Positions 27,263 to 34,330 of a DNA stretch of 34,396 nucleotides are shown piece by piece. The stretch is from the NCBI GenBank assembly GCA_903934875.1, contig CAIZPP010000178.1:1-34396 (forward strand). Direction: 5' to 3'. Each line of letters begins with the position of its first letter. Positions within the stretch are counted from its first letter, which is position 1. Under the pieces are notes generated by a model. That model worked only from the letters and a program-made list of their open reading frames with translations. It did no database searches and had not been told where the DNA came from. This DNA is from an uncultured Methylococcaceae bacterium (GTDB lineage Bacteria; Pseudomonadota; Gammaproteobacteria; Methylococcales; Methylococcaceae). The position numbers and the translations under genes are program-made.

Positions 27263-27703
27263 TTAGCTTTCGCCGACCACTACGATTTTCTTCGGTTGTG
27301 GCGCTGTTTTTTTCGGAATGGTAATTTCCAGTACGCCGTTGGCGCAACGGGCTGTGATTCCCTCCGAGTCAACCGTGTCCGGTAATGAAAACCGGCGGTG
27401 GAAACTGCCGTACAAACGCTCGACGCGCTTGTAGCCCTCGCGCTGGGTTTTAGCCTCCGTTTCCCGTTTGCCACTAAGGGTTAGAATGCCGTTTTCCATG
27501 CTCACATCAATGTAGTTGGGGCTTACGCCCGGCAGGTCGGCCAATAGAATATAGCGTTCTGCCTCTTCTTTGATGTCCACAGCAGGCACCCATTCGGCAG
27601 TGGCCGCTGTGCCTTCCGGGATACCGTTGTGTATTTCTTGCTTGCGCTCCAACTCCCTCTGCAATTGTGTCAAGAGGTTCCAGGGTTCGTAAAGTGATGC
27701 CAT
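27263..27703 (-). CDS. Hsp20/alpha-crystallin family small heat-shock protein
   Basis: A 146-aa ATP-independent holdase chaperone. The alpha-crystallin domain runs from about residue 38 (WVPAVDIKEEAERYILLADL) through GILTLSGKRE and GSFHRRFSLPDTVD to ANGVLEITIPK. The C-terminal extension contains KKIVVVGES. GAGGA precedes the ATG. A sigma32-like promoter lies at 27742-27770, matching heat-shock control. Confidence 0.92.
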   Translation of the reverse strand: MASLYEPWNLLTQLQRELERKQEIHNGIPEGTAATAEWVPAVDIKEEAERYILLADLPGVSPNYIDVSMENGILTLSGKRETEAKTQREGYKRVERLYGSFHRRFSLPDTVDSEGITARCANGVLEITIPKKTAPQPKKIVVVGES

Positions 27704-27741
27704 GATCTTGGTCCTCGTATGGGGGTTAACGATGTGTCCTG

Positions 27742-27770
27742 ATATGGCCCCGCTAGGGAGTTAATTCAAG
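27742..27770 (-). promoter_or_regulatory. Sigma32-like heat-shock promoter of hsp20
   Basis: On the minus strand CTTGAA (27770-27765) is followed after 15 bp by GGCCATAT, close to the RpoH consensus CTTGAA-N13-15-CCCCATNT. It lies about 40 bp before the hsp20 ATG. Confidence 0.6.
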
Positions 27771-27882
27771 CGGTAGGTGCGGATTTTTTTCGGCCTATGC
27801 CGGTTTTCGAAACCTTGATTTGGCCCACTGGTGGGTGTCCAATCCAGTCCAGCCTCATGTCACAAGGGTTTTCGAGTTGAAA

Positions 27883-28518
27883 CTAACCGGTTCGCAAATG
27901 ATTTTGTCCCCCCACGCCCCGCCATGACTGCTTGGCTTGGGTCAGGCGTGTGCAAAACAAGAAAAGCAGTATGATTGCATAAATTGATGGATTGGTAACA
28001 TCCCGCTTTACCAGCCAAAAGTAATGCAGCACAGCGGCCGTGGCCACTGGATACGCCAGTCGATGCAATAGTATCCAGTACCGCCCTCCCATGCGCTTCA
28101 TCATCGCCGTAGTCGAAGTGATCGCCAATGGAACCATCAAAGCGAAGCTAATGAAACCTGCCATCATGTAGGGGCGTCTGGTGATGTCTTTGTTGATTTC
28201 AGTCCAATCGAATAATTGATCGAAAAGCAAGTAACCCAGCATGTGCAAACTGGCATAGAAGAAGGCATAAAGCGCAATGGTTCTTCTCAAACGAGTTAAC
28301 CAATTCCAATGGGTTAGCTTGCGCAAAGGACTAATTGCCAAGGTTGCGATTAATAAATTTAACGCCCATATTCCCGTTGTGTGGGTAATATCTCCTATCG
28401 GGTCTGGCCCAAAAGTATTGGTAAAAAAGGCGATTGGAAGTTTAGCAAATGGGATTAGGCAGGCAATGAACAAGGCATACTTGATTTGGTTTATTGTTGT
28501 TATTGACAAGTTCTTCAT
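27883..28518 (-). CDS. msrQ: MsrQ, heme-binding membrane subunit of the MsrPQ methionine sulfoxide reductase
   Basis: A 211-aa ferric-reductase-like membrane protein. MsrQ passes electrons from the quinone pool or flavin reductases to the periplasmic molybdoprotein MsrP, which repairs oxidised methionines. Motifs: DITHTTGIWALNLL (heme His), LRRTIALYAFFYASLHMLGYLLFD (heme His), and WILLHRLAYPVATAAVLHYFWLVK (two His). Length is normal. No msrP is adjacent; upstream is only a family 2 element beginning about 5 bp before the start codon. Confidence 0.9.
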   Translation of the reverse strand: MKNLSITTINQIKYALFIACLIPFAKLPIAFFTNTFGPDPIGDITHTTGIWALNLLIATLAISPLRKLTHWNWLTRLRRTIALYAFFYASLHMLGYLLFDQLFDWTEINKDITRRPYMMAGFISFALMVPLAITSTTAMMKRMGGRYWILLHRLAYPVATAAVLHYFWLVKRDVTNPSIYAIILLFLFCTRLTQAKQSWRGVGGQNHLRTG

Positions 28519-28523
28519 TGGTA

Positions 28524-28643
28524 TAGAATTTTTAATATAAAAGAATTACTCTTAGGTTATATGATATTGCAAGGCAAATACACACAACATGGTTTAATTG
28601 AGCGTCCTTTATTATTATCCTTTATTAATATAAAAATGCTGTA
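28524..28643. mobile_element. Family 2 element, diverged copy upstream of msrQ
   Basis: About 120 bp, from TATAGAATTTTTAATATAAA to AAAAATGCTGTA. The interior (ACATGGTTTAATTGAGCGTC, then CTTTATTATTATCC) matches the interior of the copy at 31619-31740 with many substitutions, so this is an older copy. Confidence 0.65.
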
Positions 28644-28700
28644 CATAAAAATTTCTCCAATTTCACATACCCTTTTCATAAATGTATGCCAAGCAATCAT
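28644..28700 (+). repeat. Repeat 4 (ATGTATGCCAAGCAATCAT), copy 1
   Basis: CATAAAAATTTCTCCAATTT followed by CACATACCC and AAATGTATGCCAAGCAATCA. Copies lie at 32711-32769 and, inverted, at 31890-31950, each joined to a family 2 end at the same base. Confidence 0.6.
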
Positions 28701-28777
28701 TCAAACTATCCTGTGTGTCTGTGCTTTGCAGAATGATATAACTCAACTAGTAACTCTTCGATATTAAAAACGCTGTA
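28701..28777. repeat. Family 2 element, partial copy
   Basis: Right half of a family 2 element: CAAACTATCCTGTGTGTCTG, GTGCTTTGCA and the end CTCTTCGATATTAAAAACGCTGTA matched in parts to 19784-19953 and to the reverse of 31619-31740. The left end is missing. Confidence 0.6.
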
Positions 28778-28786
28778 ATAGGATTG

Positions 28787-28814
28787 AAAAAAAAGACCCG
28801 CCAACAGACGGGTC
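28787..28814 (-). terminator. Strong intrinsic terminator on the minus strand
   Basis: Minus strand GACCCG-TCTGTTGG-CGGGTC followed by eight T (28794-28787). No annotated minus-strand gene ends here, which points to a small RNA upstream of it. Confidence 0.8.
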
Positions 28815-28885
28815 AGTTGCATACCGATGCAAAGACTCCAAGAGGAGGAACTGATTGTATGACTGTTGGGGGAAAAGCAAGTTCC
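28787..28885 (-). ncRNA. Candidate small structured RNA
   Basis: Upstream of the terminator at 28787-28814, the minus strand holds two further hairpins: TTGCAT-CGGT-ATGCAA (28817-28832) and CTCC-TCTT-GGAG (28836-28847). An enclosing GGAAC/GTTCC pair (28881-28885 with 28847-28851) sits further 5'. AT-rich sequence with a TATGGGATAT box precedes the putative 5' end. About 100 nt with a U8 tail is typical of Hfq-type small RNAs. Family not recognised; the proposed 5' end is a guess. Confidence 0.4.
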
Positions 28886-28997
28886 ATATCCCATAATTTT
28901 TTACTCTATGTACTAGTAAGTTGAGTGGTTTATCCTTCATAATATCTTTTTTTACCTTGCATTTCTTTGCTAAAGTACATCCAACTAGGTTGATTCG

Positions 28998-29399
28998 ATG
29001 AAAAAAATCATGATCGTGCTTGTTGCCGTTTTGCTGCTTTCTGCCTGCGGCAACAGCAAGGAGCAACAGGATCTTAAACAGGTTCTTACTGAAAAATTCA
29101 AGGATGACAGCGATTTGAAGGATTACAAGCTGAAACCGGAGGATATAGCCGACTGTGTCGTGGCTAACATTTCCGAGGAAGCCCCCCCCGTTCCCGGCGA
29201 CCCTAAACGCGTGCGCTACTTTGAGGCATTTACCAAGTTCGCCTCTGTCAAATCGCCTGCCGATTTGGAAAAGGCCGTCAAGGACTATCAGGATATCTTC
29301 GGCGGCACCAAGGAAACCTACGCGGCTGCCAACAATGTGACTGATTACATCATGAGTTGCATGGGTTTGGCGATAGAAAAAGCCACGCCCGCAGAATAA
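28998..29399 (+). CDS. Small lipoprotein of unknown function
   Basis: A 133-aa lipoprotein: MKKIMIVLVAVLLLSACGNS has a signal sequence with lipobox LSAC, so Cys17 is the lipidated residue. The mature part is charged and helical, beginning KEQQDLKQVLTEKFKDD, with two further cysteines (ADCVVAN, MSCMGLA). I do not recognise the family. It stands alone on the plus strand, with a hairpin terminator at 29506-29532 about 110 bp downstream. Confidence 0.8.
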   Translation: MKKIMIVLVAVLLLSACGNSKEQQDLKQVLTEKFKDDSDLKDYKLKPEDIADCVVANISEEAPPVPGDPKRVRYFEAFTKFASVKSPADLEKAVKDYQDIFGGTKETYAAANNVTDYIMSCMGLAIEKATPAE

Positions 29400-29505
29400 A
29401 TCCTGCTGCAACAGCTTCTTGATGGGATGTTCTTGATCAGGAATCGCCTAACCGTCCACCCTTCGACAAGCCCAGGGCGAACAGTTAAGCCTTTGGTAAG
29501 AAATG

Positions 29506-29532
29506 TCCCGCCTTAAGTTGAGCGGGATTTTC
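29506..29532 (+). terminator. Terminator after the lipoprotein gene
   Basis: TCCCGC and GCGGGA pair around a 10-nt loop and are followed by TTTTCTGT. The convergent rhlE gene ends at 29593, so it may serve both directions. Confidence 0.65.
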
Positions 29533-29592
29533 TGTCCCCCCTTCGCTAGGGTTCAGAACGAACGGAAAATCCTTAAACTTAATGGCGGTGGG

Positions 29593-30903
29593 CTAGCGCC
29601 TGCGCCCTAGACCGCCGTCTTGTTTTGCTTTAGCGGCACTCCCGCCCCCGCTTTTGCGGCCGCGAGGTGCTTGTTGGCCACGGCGGGATGGGCCATCGCC
29701 CGTCTGTTGGGTTCTGCCCGGCAAGGCTGACCGGGGTAAGTTCGGGTTGCGTGTGTTCAGGGAGAATGATGGCTCGAAACCGGGCGCTACCAACCGGGGG
29801 ATATCCTTGTTCAACACCTGTTCAATGGCTGCCAGCAATTTTATTTCCTCCAGGCAAACCAGCGACACCGCCTCGCCAGTCGCCCCGGCCCGCCCGGTTC
29901 TCCCTATCCGGTGGACATAATCTTCTGGAATATTCGGCAACTCATAGTTGACTACATGCGGCAACTGGTCGATATCAAGCCCTCGCGCCGCGATATCGGT
30001 GGCCACTAATACTTCTACTTTGCCGTTTTTGAAGCCCGCCAAAGCCTGGGTGCGTGCGCCTTGGCTTTTGTCGCCATGCAGCACCCCAGTGTTGATGCCA
30101 TCGCGTTCCAATTGCCGGGCCAGGCGGTCAGCGCCATGTTTGGTGCGCACGAACACCAGCACTTGCTTCCACCTTCCGCTGCCCACCAGGAAGGAAAGAA
30201 GCTCGCGTTTCCTTTCCTTCTCCACTGCGTAAACCAATTGATTGACAAGTTCCGTCGCCGCGTTTCGTTTGGCGACCTCAATCATAACCGGAGCATGGAG
30301 AATTTGGCCGGAGAGACTGCGGATTTCGTCGGAAAAGGTTGCCGAAAACAACAAATTCTGCCGCTTTCTTGGCAGTAGGTTAATGATTCTCCGCACATCG
30401 TGGATGAAACCCATGTCCAACATGCGGTCTGCCTCATCCAGCACCAATATTTCCACGCGGGAAAGATCCAATGCCCGCTGGCCGACCAGATCCAACAGCC
30501 GCCCCGGGGTCGCCACCAGTATATCCACACCTCTGCGCAGACGGTCGATTTGCGGGTTTATGCCCACTCCGCCGAAAACCACGGCGGCGCGAAGGGGCAG
30601 GTACCTTCCGTAAGTCACCACACTCTCATGGACCTGGGCCGCCAGTTCGCGGGTGGGGGTTAAGACCAGTGCGCGAACCATGCGCCTTGCTTCCGGGGCA
30701 TTGGGTGTCTCATTGAGCAATTGCAACAGTGGGAGCGTGAAGCCGGCGGTTTTTCCAGTGCCGGTTTGGGCACCTGCCAGCAAATCTTGCCCGTTCAGAA
30801 CAACGGGAATGGCTTGTTTTTGCACCGGGGTGGGTCGTTCGTAACCCTGTTCCGAAACGGCACGCAACAATTCGGCGCTAAGGCCGAGTTGGGAAAAAGA
30901 CAT
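29593..30903 (-). CDS. rhlE: DEAD-box ATP-dependent RNA helicase RhlE
   Basis: A 436-aa RNA helicase acting on structured RNA in ribosome assembly and mRNA decay. All helicase motifs are visible: Q motif ([13 protein letters not shown]), [13 protein letters not shown] (Walker A), [51 protein letters not shown] and [10 protein letters not shown]. The C-terminus is a basic Gly/Arg-rich tail ([17 protein letters not shown]), typical of RhlE. Full length. Confidence 0.94.
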   Translation of the reverse strand: MSFSQLGLSAELLRAVSEQGYERPTPVQKQAIPVVLNGQDLLAGAQTGTGKTAGFTLPLLQLLNETPNAPEARRMVRALVLTPTRELAAQVHESVVTYGRYLPLRAAVVFGGVGINPQIDRLRRGVDILVATPGRLLDLVGQRALDLSRVEILVLDEADRMLDMGFIHDVRRIINLLPRKRQNLLFSATFSDEIRSLSGQILHAPVMIEVAKRNAATELVNQLVYAVEKERKRELLSFLVGSGRWKQVLVFVRTKHGADRLARQLERDGINTGVLHGDKSQGARTQALAGFKNGKVEVLVATDIAARGLDIDQLPHVVNYELPNIPEDYVHRIGRTGRAGATGEAVSLVCLEEIKLLAAIEQVLNKDIPRLVAPGFEPSFSLNTRNPNLPRSALPGRTQQTGDGPSRRGQQAPRGRKSGGGSAAKAKQDGGLGRRR

Positions 30904-31066
30904 TAATCACCTAGTCGATAGATAAAGGTAGCCGCGTCTGCCGGAATCAATTCCGGGCCGGTCCAGACGGTTGGGGGGCGCAGCGAGTTCGCCGGTTGCG
31001 GGAAGCTTAATGCGGGGGAGGAAAACGCCGACAGGCAGGCGGATGGATTGATGCTATATTATAACT

Positions 31067-31094
31067 TACAGCGTTTTCTACATCAAATAGTTAC
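31067..31094. repeat. Family 2 repeat, single end
   Basis: TACAGCGTTTTCTACATCAA then ATAGTTAC matches the family 2 terminus. No partner end was found; a palindrome follows at 31103. Confidence 0.55.
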
Positions 31095-31102
31095 TAAAAG
31101 TC

Positions 31103-31137
31103 CCCCGTCATTTCGGCATCCCTGCCGAAATGACGGG
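31103..31137. repeat. CCCCGTCATTTCGGCA palindrome downstream of the DUF3617 gene
   Basis: CCCCGTCATTTCGGCA and TGCCGAAATGACGGGG form a long hairpin around a 3-nt centre. Same repeat type as 12169-12203. Placed 25 bp after the stop of the DUF3617 gene, it may serve as its transcript end. Confidence 0.65.
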
Positions 31138-31161
31138 GCTGGCAAAACGGAGAGTTGCTGC

Positions 31162-31614
31162 TTACAAAGCACCGCCCGTAGTCGGGCAATCGCCTAGGTA
31201 GCTGGCGTGAAGCTGGTTTTGCATGTCGACTTTTTCTTCCCCGCCCACCGACACATTAAGAAACCCATCCAGCGATGTCGCGGTGGAGGTAACCTGTCCA
31301 TGTCCCTTGATTCCCAAGGTGCCTGCACAACTGACATCAAATGTCAGCGTATTGCCCGAATATTGCCGGTTCAGGAAGTCGCAGCCTGTCGCACCGGAAG
31401 AACTCATGCCAAGCAAAAGCCGGTCGGGGTTTTGCGCGTCGGCTGCGGTCAGGCATTGACTTAACTCAAAAGGCTGGGGCTTCCAATCCGGCGTGGCAGC
31501 CACCCCCGATTCCAGGGATATCTTCCACAGCCCTGGCTTGATATCCTCCACAGCGAAACTGCTTGTGGCCACGGCAATTAGGCCAAGCGCGGGGTATGCT
31601 AAAAATTTATTCAT
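31162..31614 (-). CDS. DUF3617 family exported protein
   Basis: A 150-aa protein with signal peptide (MNKFLAYPALGLIAVATSSF, cleavage near FAVED). The mature part starts IKPGLWKISLESG, the hallmark of DUF3617, and has four cysteines (SQCLTAADA, GCDFLN, VSCAG, GDCPTT) spaced as in that family. Function is unknown; predicted periplasmic. A family 2 element begins 4 bp before the start codon, and the sequence between contains no Shine-Dalgarno. Confidence 0.82.
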   Translation of the reverse strand: MNKFLAYPALGLIAVATSSFAVEDIKPGLWKISLESGVAATPDWKPQPFELSQCLTAADAQNPDRLLLGMSSSGATGCDFLNRQYSGNTLTFDVSCAGTLGIKGHGQVTSTATSLDGFLNVSVGGEEKVDMQNQLHASYLGDCPTTGGAL

Positions 31615-31618
31615 GGTA

Positions 31619-31740
31619 TACAGCGTTTTTAATATCGAATAGTTACTTGTTAATTTATATTATTTTGCAAAGCACAGACACACAGGATGGTTTGATTGAG
31701 TGTCCTTTATTATTTCTCTTTGTTAAGAAAAAACGCTGTA
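31619..31740. mobile_element. Family 2 element, full 122-bp copy upstream of the DUF3617 gene
   Basis: TACAGCGTTTTTAATATCGA to AAAAAACGCTGTA. Terminal inverted repeats start and end with TA, consistent with a duplicated TA target as in IS630/Tc1-type elements. Interior: GCAAAGCACAGACACACAGG, then GATGGTTTGATTGAGTGTCC. No ORF. Confidence 0.75.
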
Positions 31741-31889
31741 CATAAATGCAAATCGGGACTCCCGGCAATGTAATGGCACATAGGGCGGTTTTTGTAGAGC
31801 AGCTAAAAGCCATGCTAGAACTATGGTTTACACCTATTGCCCCTTACCGCGTTGAGGGCAGCCCATAAGTGCATTATTATATGCGCTTA

Positions 31890-31950
31890 AACGATTGGTT
31901 GGCATACATTCATGAAAAGGGTAAGTATCAAGCATGGAAAAATCTTTATG
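31890..31950 (-). repeat. Repeat 4, inverted copy
   Basis: The reverse complement reads CATAAAGATTTTTCCATGCT, then TACCCTTTTCATGAATGTAT and GCCAACCAATCGTTT. It abuts the family 2 element at 31951 at the same base as the other two copies. Confidence 0.6.
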
Positions 31951-32072
31951 TACAGCGTTTTCATCTTCAAAATATATCTAAAGCTGAAATTCAGTCAACC
32001 CTTCAGGTTAGCCGAATAACCTACGCTATCATACCCACTATCAAGTAACTCTTTGAAGTTGAAAACGCTGTA
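31951..32072. mobile_element. Family 2 element, 122-bp copy downstream of the L,D-transpeptidase gene
   Basis: TACAGCGTTTTCATCTTCAA to GAAGTTGAAAACGCTGTA. The interior (CCCTTCAGGTTAGCCGAATA, ACCTACGCTATCATACCC) differs from the 31619 copy but matches the copy at 34116-34237. Confidence 0.75.
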
Positions 32073-32088
32073 TTATGCCTATTGCACC

Positions 32089-32586
32089 TTACTTATCGTC
32101 GATTAAGACCCGCGTTTCCGCTGCGACCCTGTCGAACAGGTCCACGACATCGGAGCTGGTCATGCGGATGCAGCCGTGGGATTGGAATGGGGTGTAGACC
32201 CCATGCTCGGGGCTGCCATGAATATAGATGTAACGGCTGGCAGTGTCAACCTCGCGGTAACGGTTGAAGCCCGGCTCCAGCCCACTTAGCCAGAGTATCC
32301 GGGTCAGTATCCAGTCACGCTGCTGATATTTCCCGGCCAACTGTGCGCTGTACCTCTCGCCGGTGGGCCTCCTGCCGACGAACACGGCATCTATTGGCCC
32401 GCCCCCGCCAATTTTGGCGCGGATCGTGTGCCAGCCGCGTGGGGTGCAGCCAGAGTTTTTAAGCTCGCCAGCTCCGTTTTTGGCGGTTGAAACCGGGTAG
32501 CTTTTTATGGCAATGCCATTCTCAATCACATTTAAGCGTTGCTCGGGGATGCTGACGTGGAGAAAAAAGTTGGGTATTTCCATCAT
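32089..32586 (-). CDS. L,D-transpeptidase (YkuD domain) family protein
   Basis: A 165-aa YkuD-domain protein. L,D-transpeptidases form 3-3 peptidoglycan cross-links or attach proteins using a catalytic Cys. The active-site block YIHGSPEHGVYTPFQSHGCI, then RM, holds the His and Cys; the N-terminal part carries the typical VIENGIAIKSYPVSTAKNG repeat-like strand. No signal peptide is apparent, so either export is unconventional or the start is misplaced; many short bacterial members look the same. The first ATG overlaps the TA end of a family 2 element; a second ATG follows at once. Confidence 0.88.
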   Translation of the reverse strand: MMEIPNFFLHVSIPEQRLNVIENGIAIKSYPVSTAKNGAGELKNSGCTPRGWHTIRAKIGGGGPIDAVFVGRRPTGERYSAQLAGKYQQRDWILTRILWLSGLEPGFNRYREVDTASRYIYIHGSPEHGVYTPFQSHGCIRMTSSDVVDLFDRVAAETRVLIDDK

Positions 32587-32710
32587 AGAGCGTTTTTCAA
32601 CATCAATCGGTTACTTGATAAGGCTTCTGGTTGTTGCTAGATATTTTTTTCAAGCAAAAGTTGTTTGAATATTCATTTTTAGTTGGTTTTTAAAGATGAA
32701 AAACGCTCTA
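32586..32710. mobile_element. Family 2 element, TAGAGCG variant upstream of the L,D-transpeptidase
   Basis: TAGAGCGTTTTTCAACATCA to AAAGATGAAAAACGCTCTA. Terminal repeats share the variant AGAGCG, so both ends changed together. Interior diverged. Confidence 0.65.
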
Positions 32711-32769
32711 CATCAAGATTTCTCCAGCCTCACATACCCTTTAAGAAATGTATGCCAACCAATCATTTG
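32711..32769 (+). repeat. Repeat 4, copy overlapping the rlmD 3' end
   Basis: CATCAAGATTTCTCCAGCCT, CACATACCC, then ATGTATGCCAACCAATCATT. The rlmD stop codon (complement of 32763-32765) lies inside it. Confidence 0.6.
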
Positions 32770-34115
32770 CTATTAAAAACGCTGTCACGCTCAAACAGCG
32801 CGATGGATTCAACGTGGGCGGTGTGCGGAAACATATCCATGACACCGGCTTTCAGCAAACGGTAGCCTTGTTCATTGACCAGAAAGCCAGCGTCGCGGGC
32901 CAGGGTTGATGGGTTGCAGGAGACATACACGATGCGCTTGGCGGACCACAGGCCGGCATAGGCGAGGATTTCCAAAGCCCCGGCACGCGATGGGTCGAGC
33001 AGCACTTTGTCATAACTGCGGGTGGCCCAGGCTGATGAGTCCTGCGCCAAGGTCAGGTCAGCGACATGGAAAGCCACATTGTCCAAGCCATTGTCCAGTG
33101 CGTTTTGCCTTGCCCGTGCCACCGCGTCCGCCCCGCCTTCGACGCCAAGCACATGGGCCGCTTTCCGTGCCAAGGGCAGCGTGAAATTGCCGATGCCACA
33201 GAATAGATCCAAAATTTCTTCGGTCGGCTGCGGGTCCAGCGCCGCCAGCACCCGGTTGACCATTTTACGGTTGATTGCCACATTCACTTGCGTGAAATCG
33301 GTGGGCTGGAAATGGAACTCAAGCCCGCTTTCCGGTAAGGAGTAAGCCAGCAGCGGCGGATGCTCCGGCCACAGCGCGAAGATCGAATCCGGCCCCTTGG
33401 GTTGCAAGTAAATGTCAAAGCCAAAACGCAGCCCGAAGCCGCGCAGCAGGTCCAAATCGGCAGGGCTGGGCGCTTCCAACACACGAAACACCAAGGCCGT
33501 GCGTTCGTCACCCACCGCCACTTCGATTTGTGGCACCCGTTCCTTGATGCTTAATGTGGAAATCACTTCTGCCAAATCGCGCAAGTGCATGCCCACTTGC
33601 GGGTGCAGCACGGCGCAGGATTCGATGTCGGCAAGAAAGGCGCTGGCCTTTTCGCGGAAGCCGACCAACACTTTCTCCTTCTTTGCCACCCATTTGACCC
33701 CTAGGCGGGCTTTGTGGCGGTATCCCCAGTGCGGACCCGTCAAAGGCGGCCAGACTTCCTCAGGCTGGACTTTGCCGATGCGGCGGAATTGTTCCATCAG
33801 CAAATTTTGCTTGGCGACGATCTGTTGGACCTCGTCCAAGTGTTGCAGGCTGCAACCGCCGCAAACACCGAAGTGCGGGCAGCGCGGTTCGATCCGGTTG
33901 GGGGCAGGGGTGATGACCTGCCAAACGCGGGCCTCGGCATAATCGCGGTGCATGTCGGTGTAGACGAACTCGACTTCCTCGCCGGGCAAGGCGCCATCGA
34001 CAAACACCGCCTTGCCATCGACATGGGCAACCCCCCGCAAGTCGTGGGTAAAAGACTCAATGCGGGCGGCAACAGGGGCCTTGGGCAGGGATTTACGGTT
34101 GGGGCGTTTGGACAT
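32763..34115 (-). CDS. rlmD: 23S rRNA (uracil-1939-C5)-methyltransferase RlmD
   Basis: A 450-aa SAM-dependent enzyme that makes m5U1939 in 23S rRNA. An N-terminal TRAM domain (RIESFTHDLRGVAHVDGKAV) is followed by the iron-sulfur cysteines RCPHFGVCGGCSLQHL and SCAVLHP. Then come the SAM motif EILDLFCGIGNFTLPLARKA, DPSRAGALEIL and the catalytic Cys in VSCNPSTLARD. The last seven residues (DSVFNSK) are encoded by a family 2 terminus joined to repeat 4, so the C-terminus has been remodelled by repeats. A complete family 2 element starts immediately before the ATG, with no visible Shine-Dalgarno. Confidence 0.95.
   Translation of the reverse strand: MSKRPNRKSLPKAPVAARIESFTHDLRGVAHVDGKAVFVDGALPGEEVEFVYTDMHRDYAEARVWQVITPAPNRIEPRCPHFGVCGGCSLQHLDEVQQIVAKQNLLMEQFRRIGKVQPEEVWPPLTGPHWGYRHKARLGVKWVAKKEKVLVGFREKASAFLADIESCAVLHPQVGMHLRDLAEVISTLSIKERVPQIEVAVGDERTALVFRVLEAPSPADLDLLRGFGLRFGFDIYLQPKGPDSIFALWPEHPPLLAYSLPESGLEFHFQPTDFTQVNVAINRKMVNRVLAALDPQPTEEILDLFCGIGNFTLPLARKAAHVLGVEGGADAVARARQNALDNGLDNVAFHVADLTLAQDSSAWATRSYDKVLLDPSRAGALEILAYAGLWSAKRIVYVSCNPSTLARDAGFLVNEQGYRLLKAGVMDMFPHTAHVESIALFERDSVFNSK
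32771..32787. repeat. Family 2 terminus inside the rlmD 3' end
   Basis: TATTAAAAACGCTGT equals the family 2 right end; in the rlmD reading frame it encodes DSVFN. Confidence 0.6.
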
Positions 34116-34237
34116 TACAGCATTTTCATCTTAAAAATATACTTAAAACAGACATTCCTTTAACCCTTCAGGTTAACCGAATAACCTGCGCTAGCATACC
34201 CACTACCAAGTAACTCTTTGATGTTGAGAATGCTGTA
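34116..34237. mobile_element. Family 2 element, 122-bp copy directly before rlmD
   Basis: TACAGCATTTTCATCTTAAA to GATGTTGAGAATGCTGTA. Interior (CCCTTCAGGTTAACCGAATA, ACCTGCGCTAGCATACCC) is closely related to the copy at 31951-32072. The first base follows the rlmD start codon (complement of 34113-34115) with no gap. Confidence 0.75.
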
Positions 34238-34330
34238 ATAGGTGTATGGCTGAGCTAGATACCTTTTCAAAATATTTACCAAAACCGCTGGCGCAAACAG
34301 TTGCCGCCCGACTGGCTGGGCGGTTAGTAA

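Noticed and set aside
28764-29411. A 215-codon minus-strand frame across the lipoprotein gene
   Set aside because: It is antisense to a gene with a clear lipobox signal and good start; its 3' part coincides with the hairpin-rich candidate small RNA.
29455-29485. CCACCCTTCGACAAGCCCAG stretch as a possible regulatory site
   Set aside because: It resembles common interspersed repeat fragments; no second copy in this window supports a specific role.
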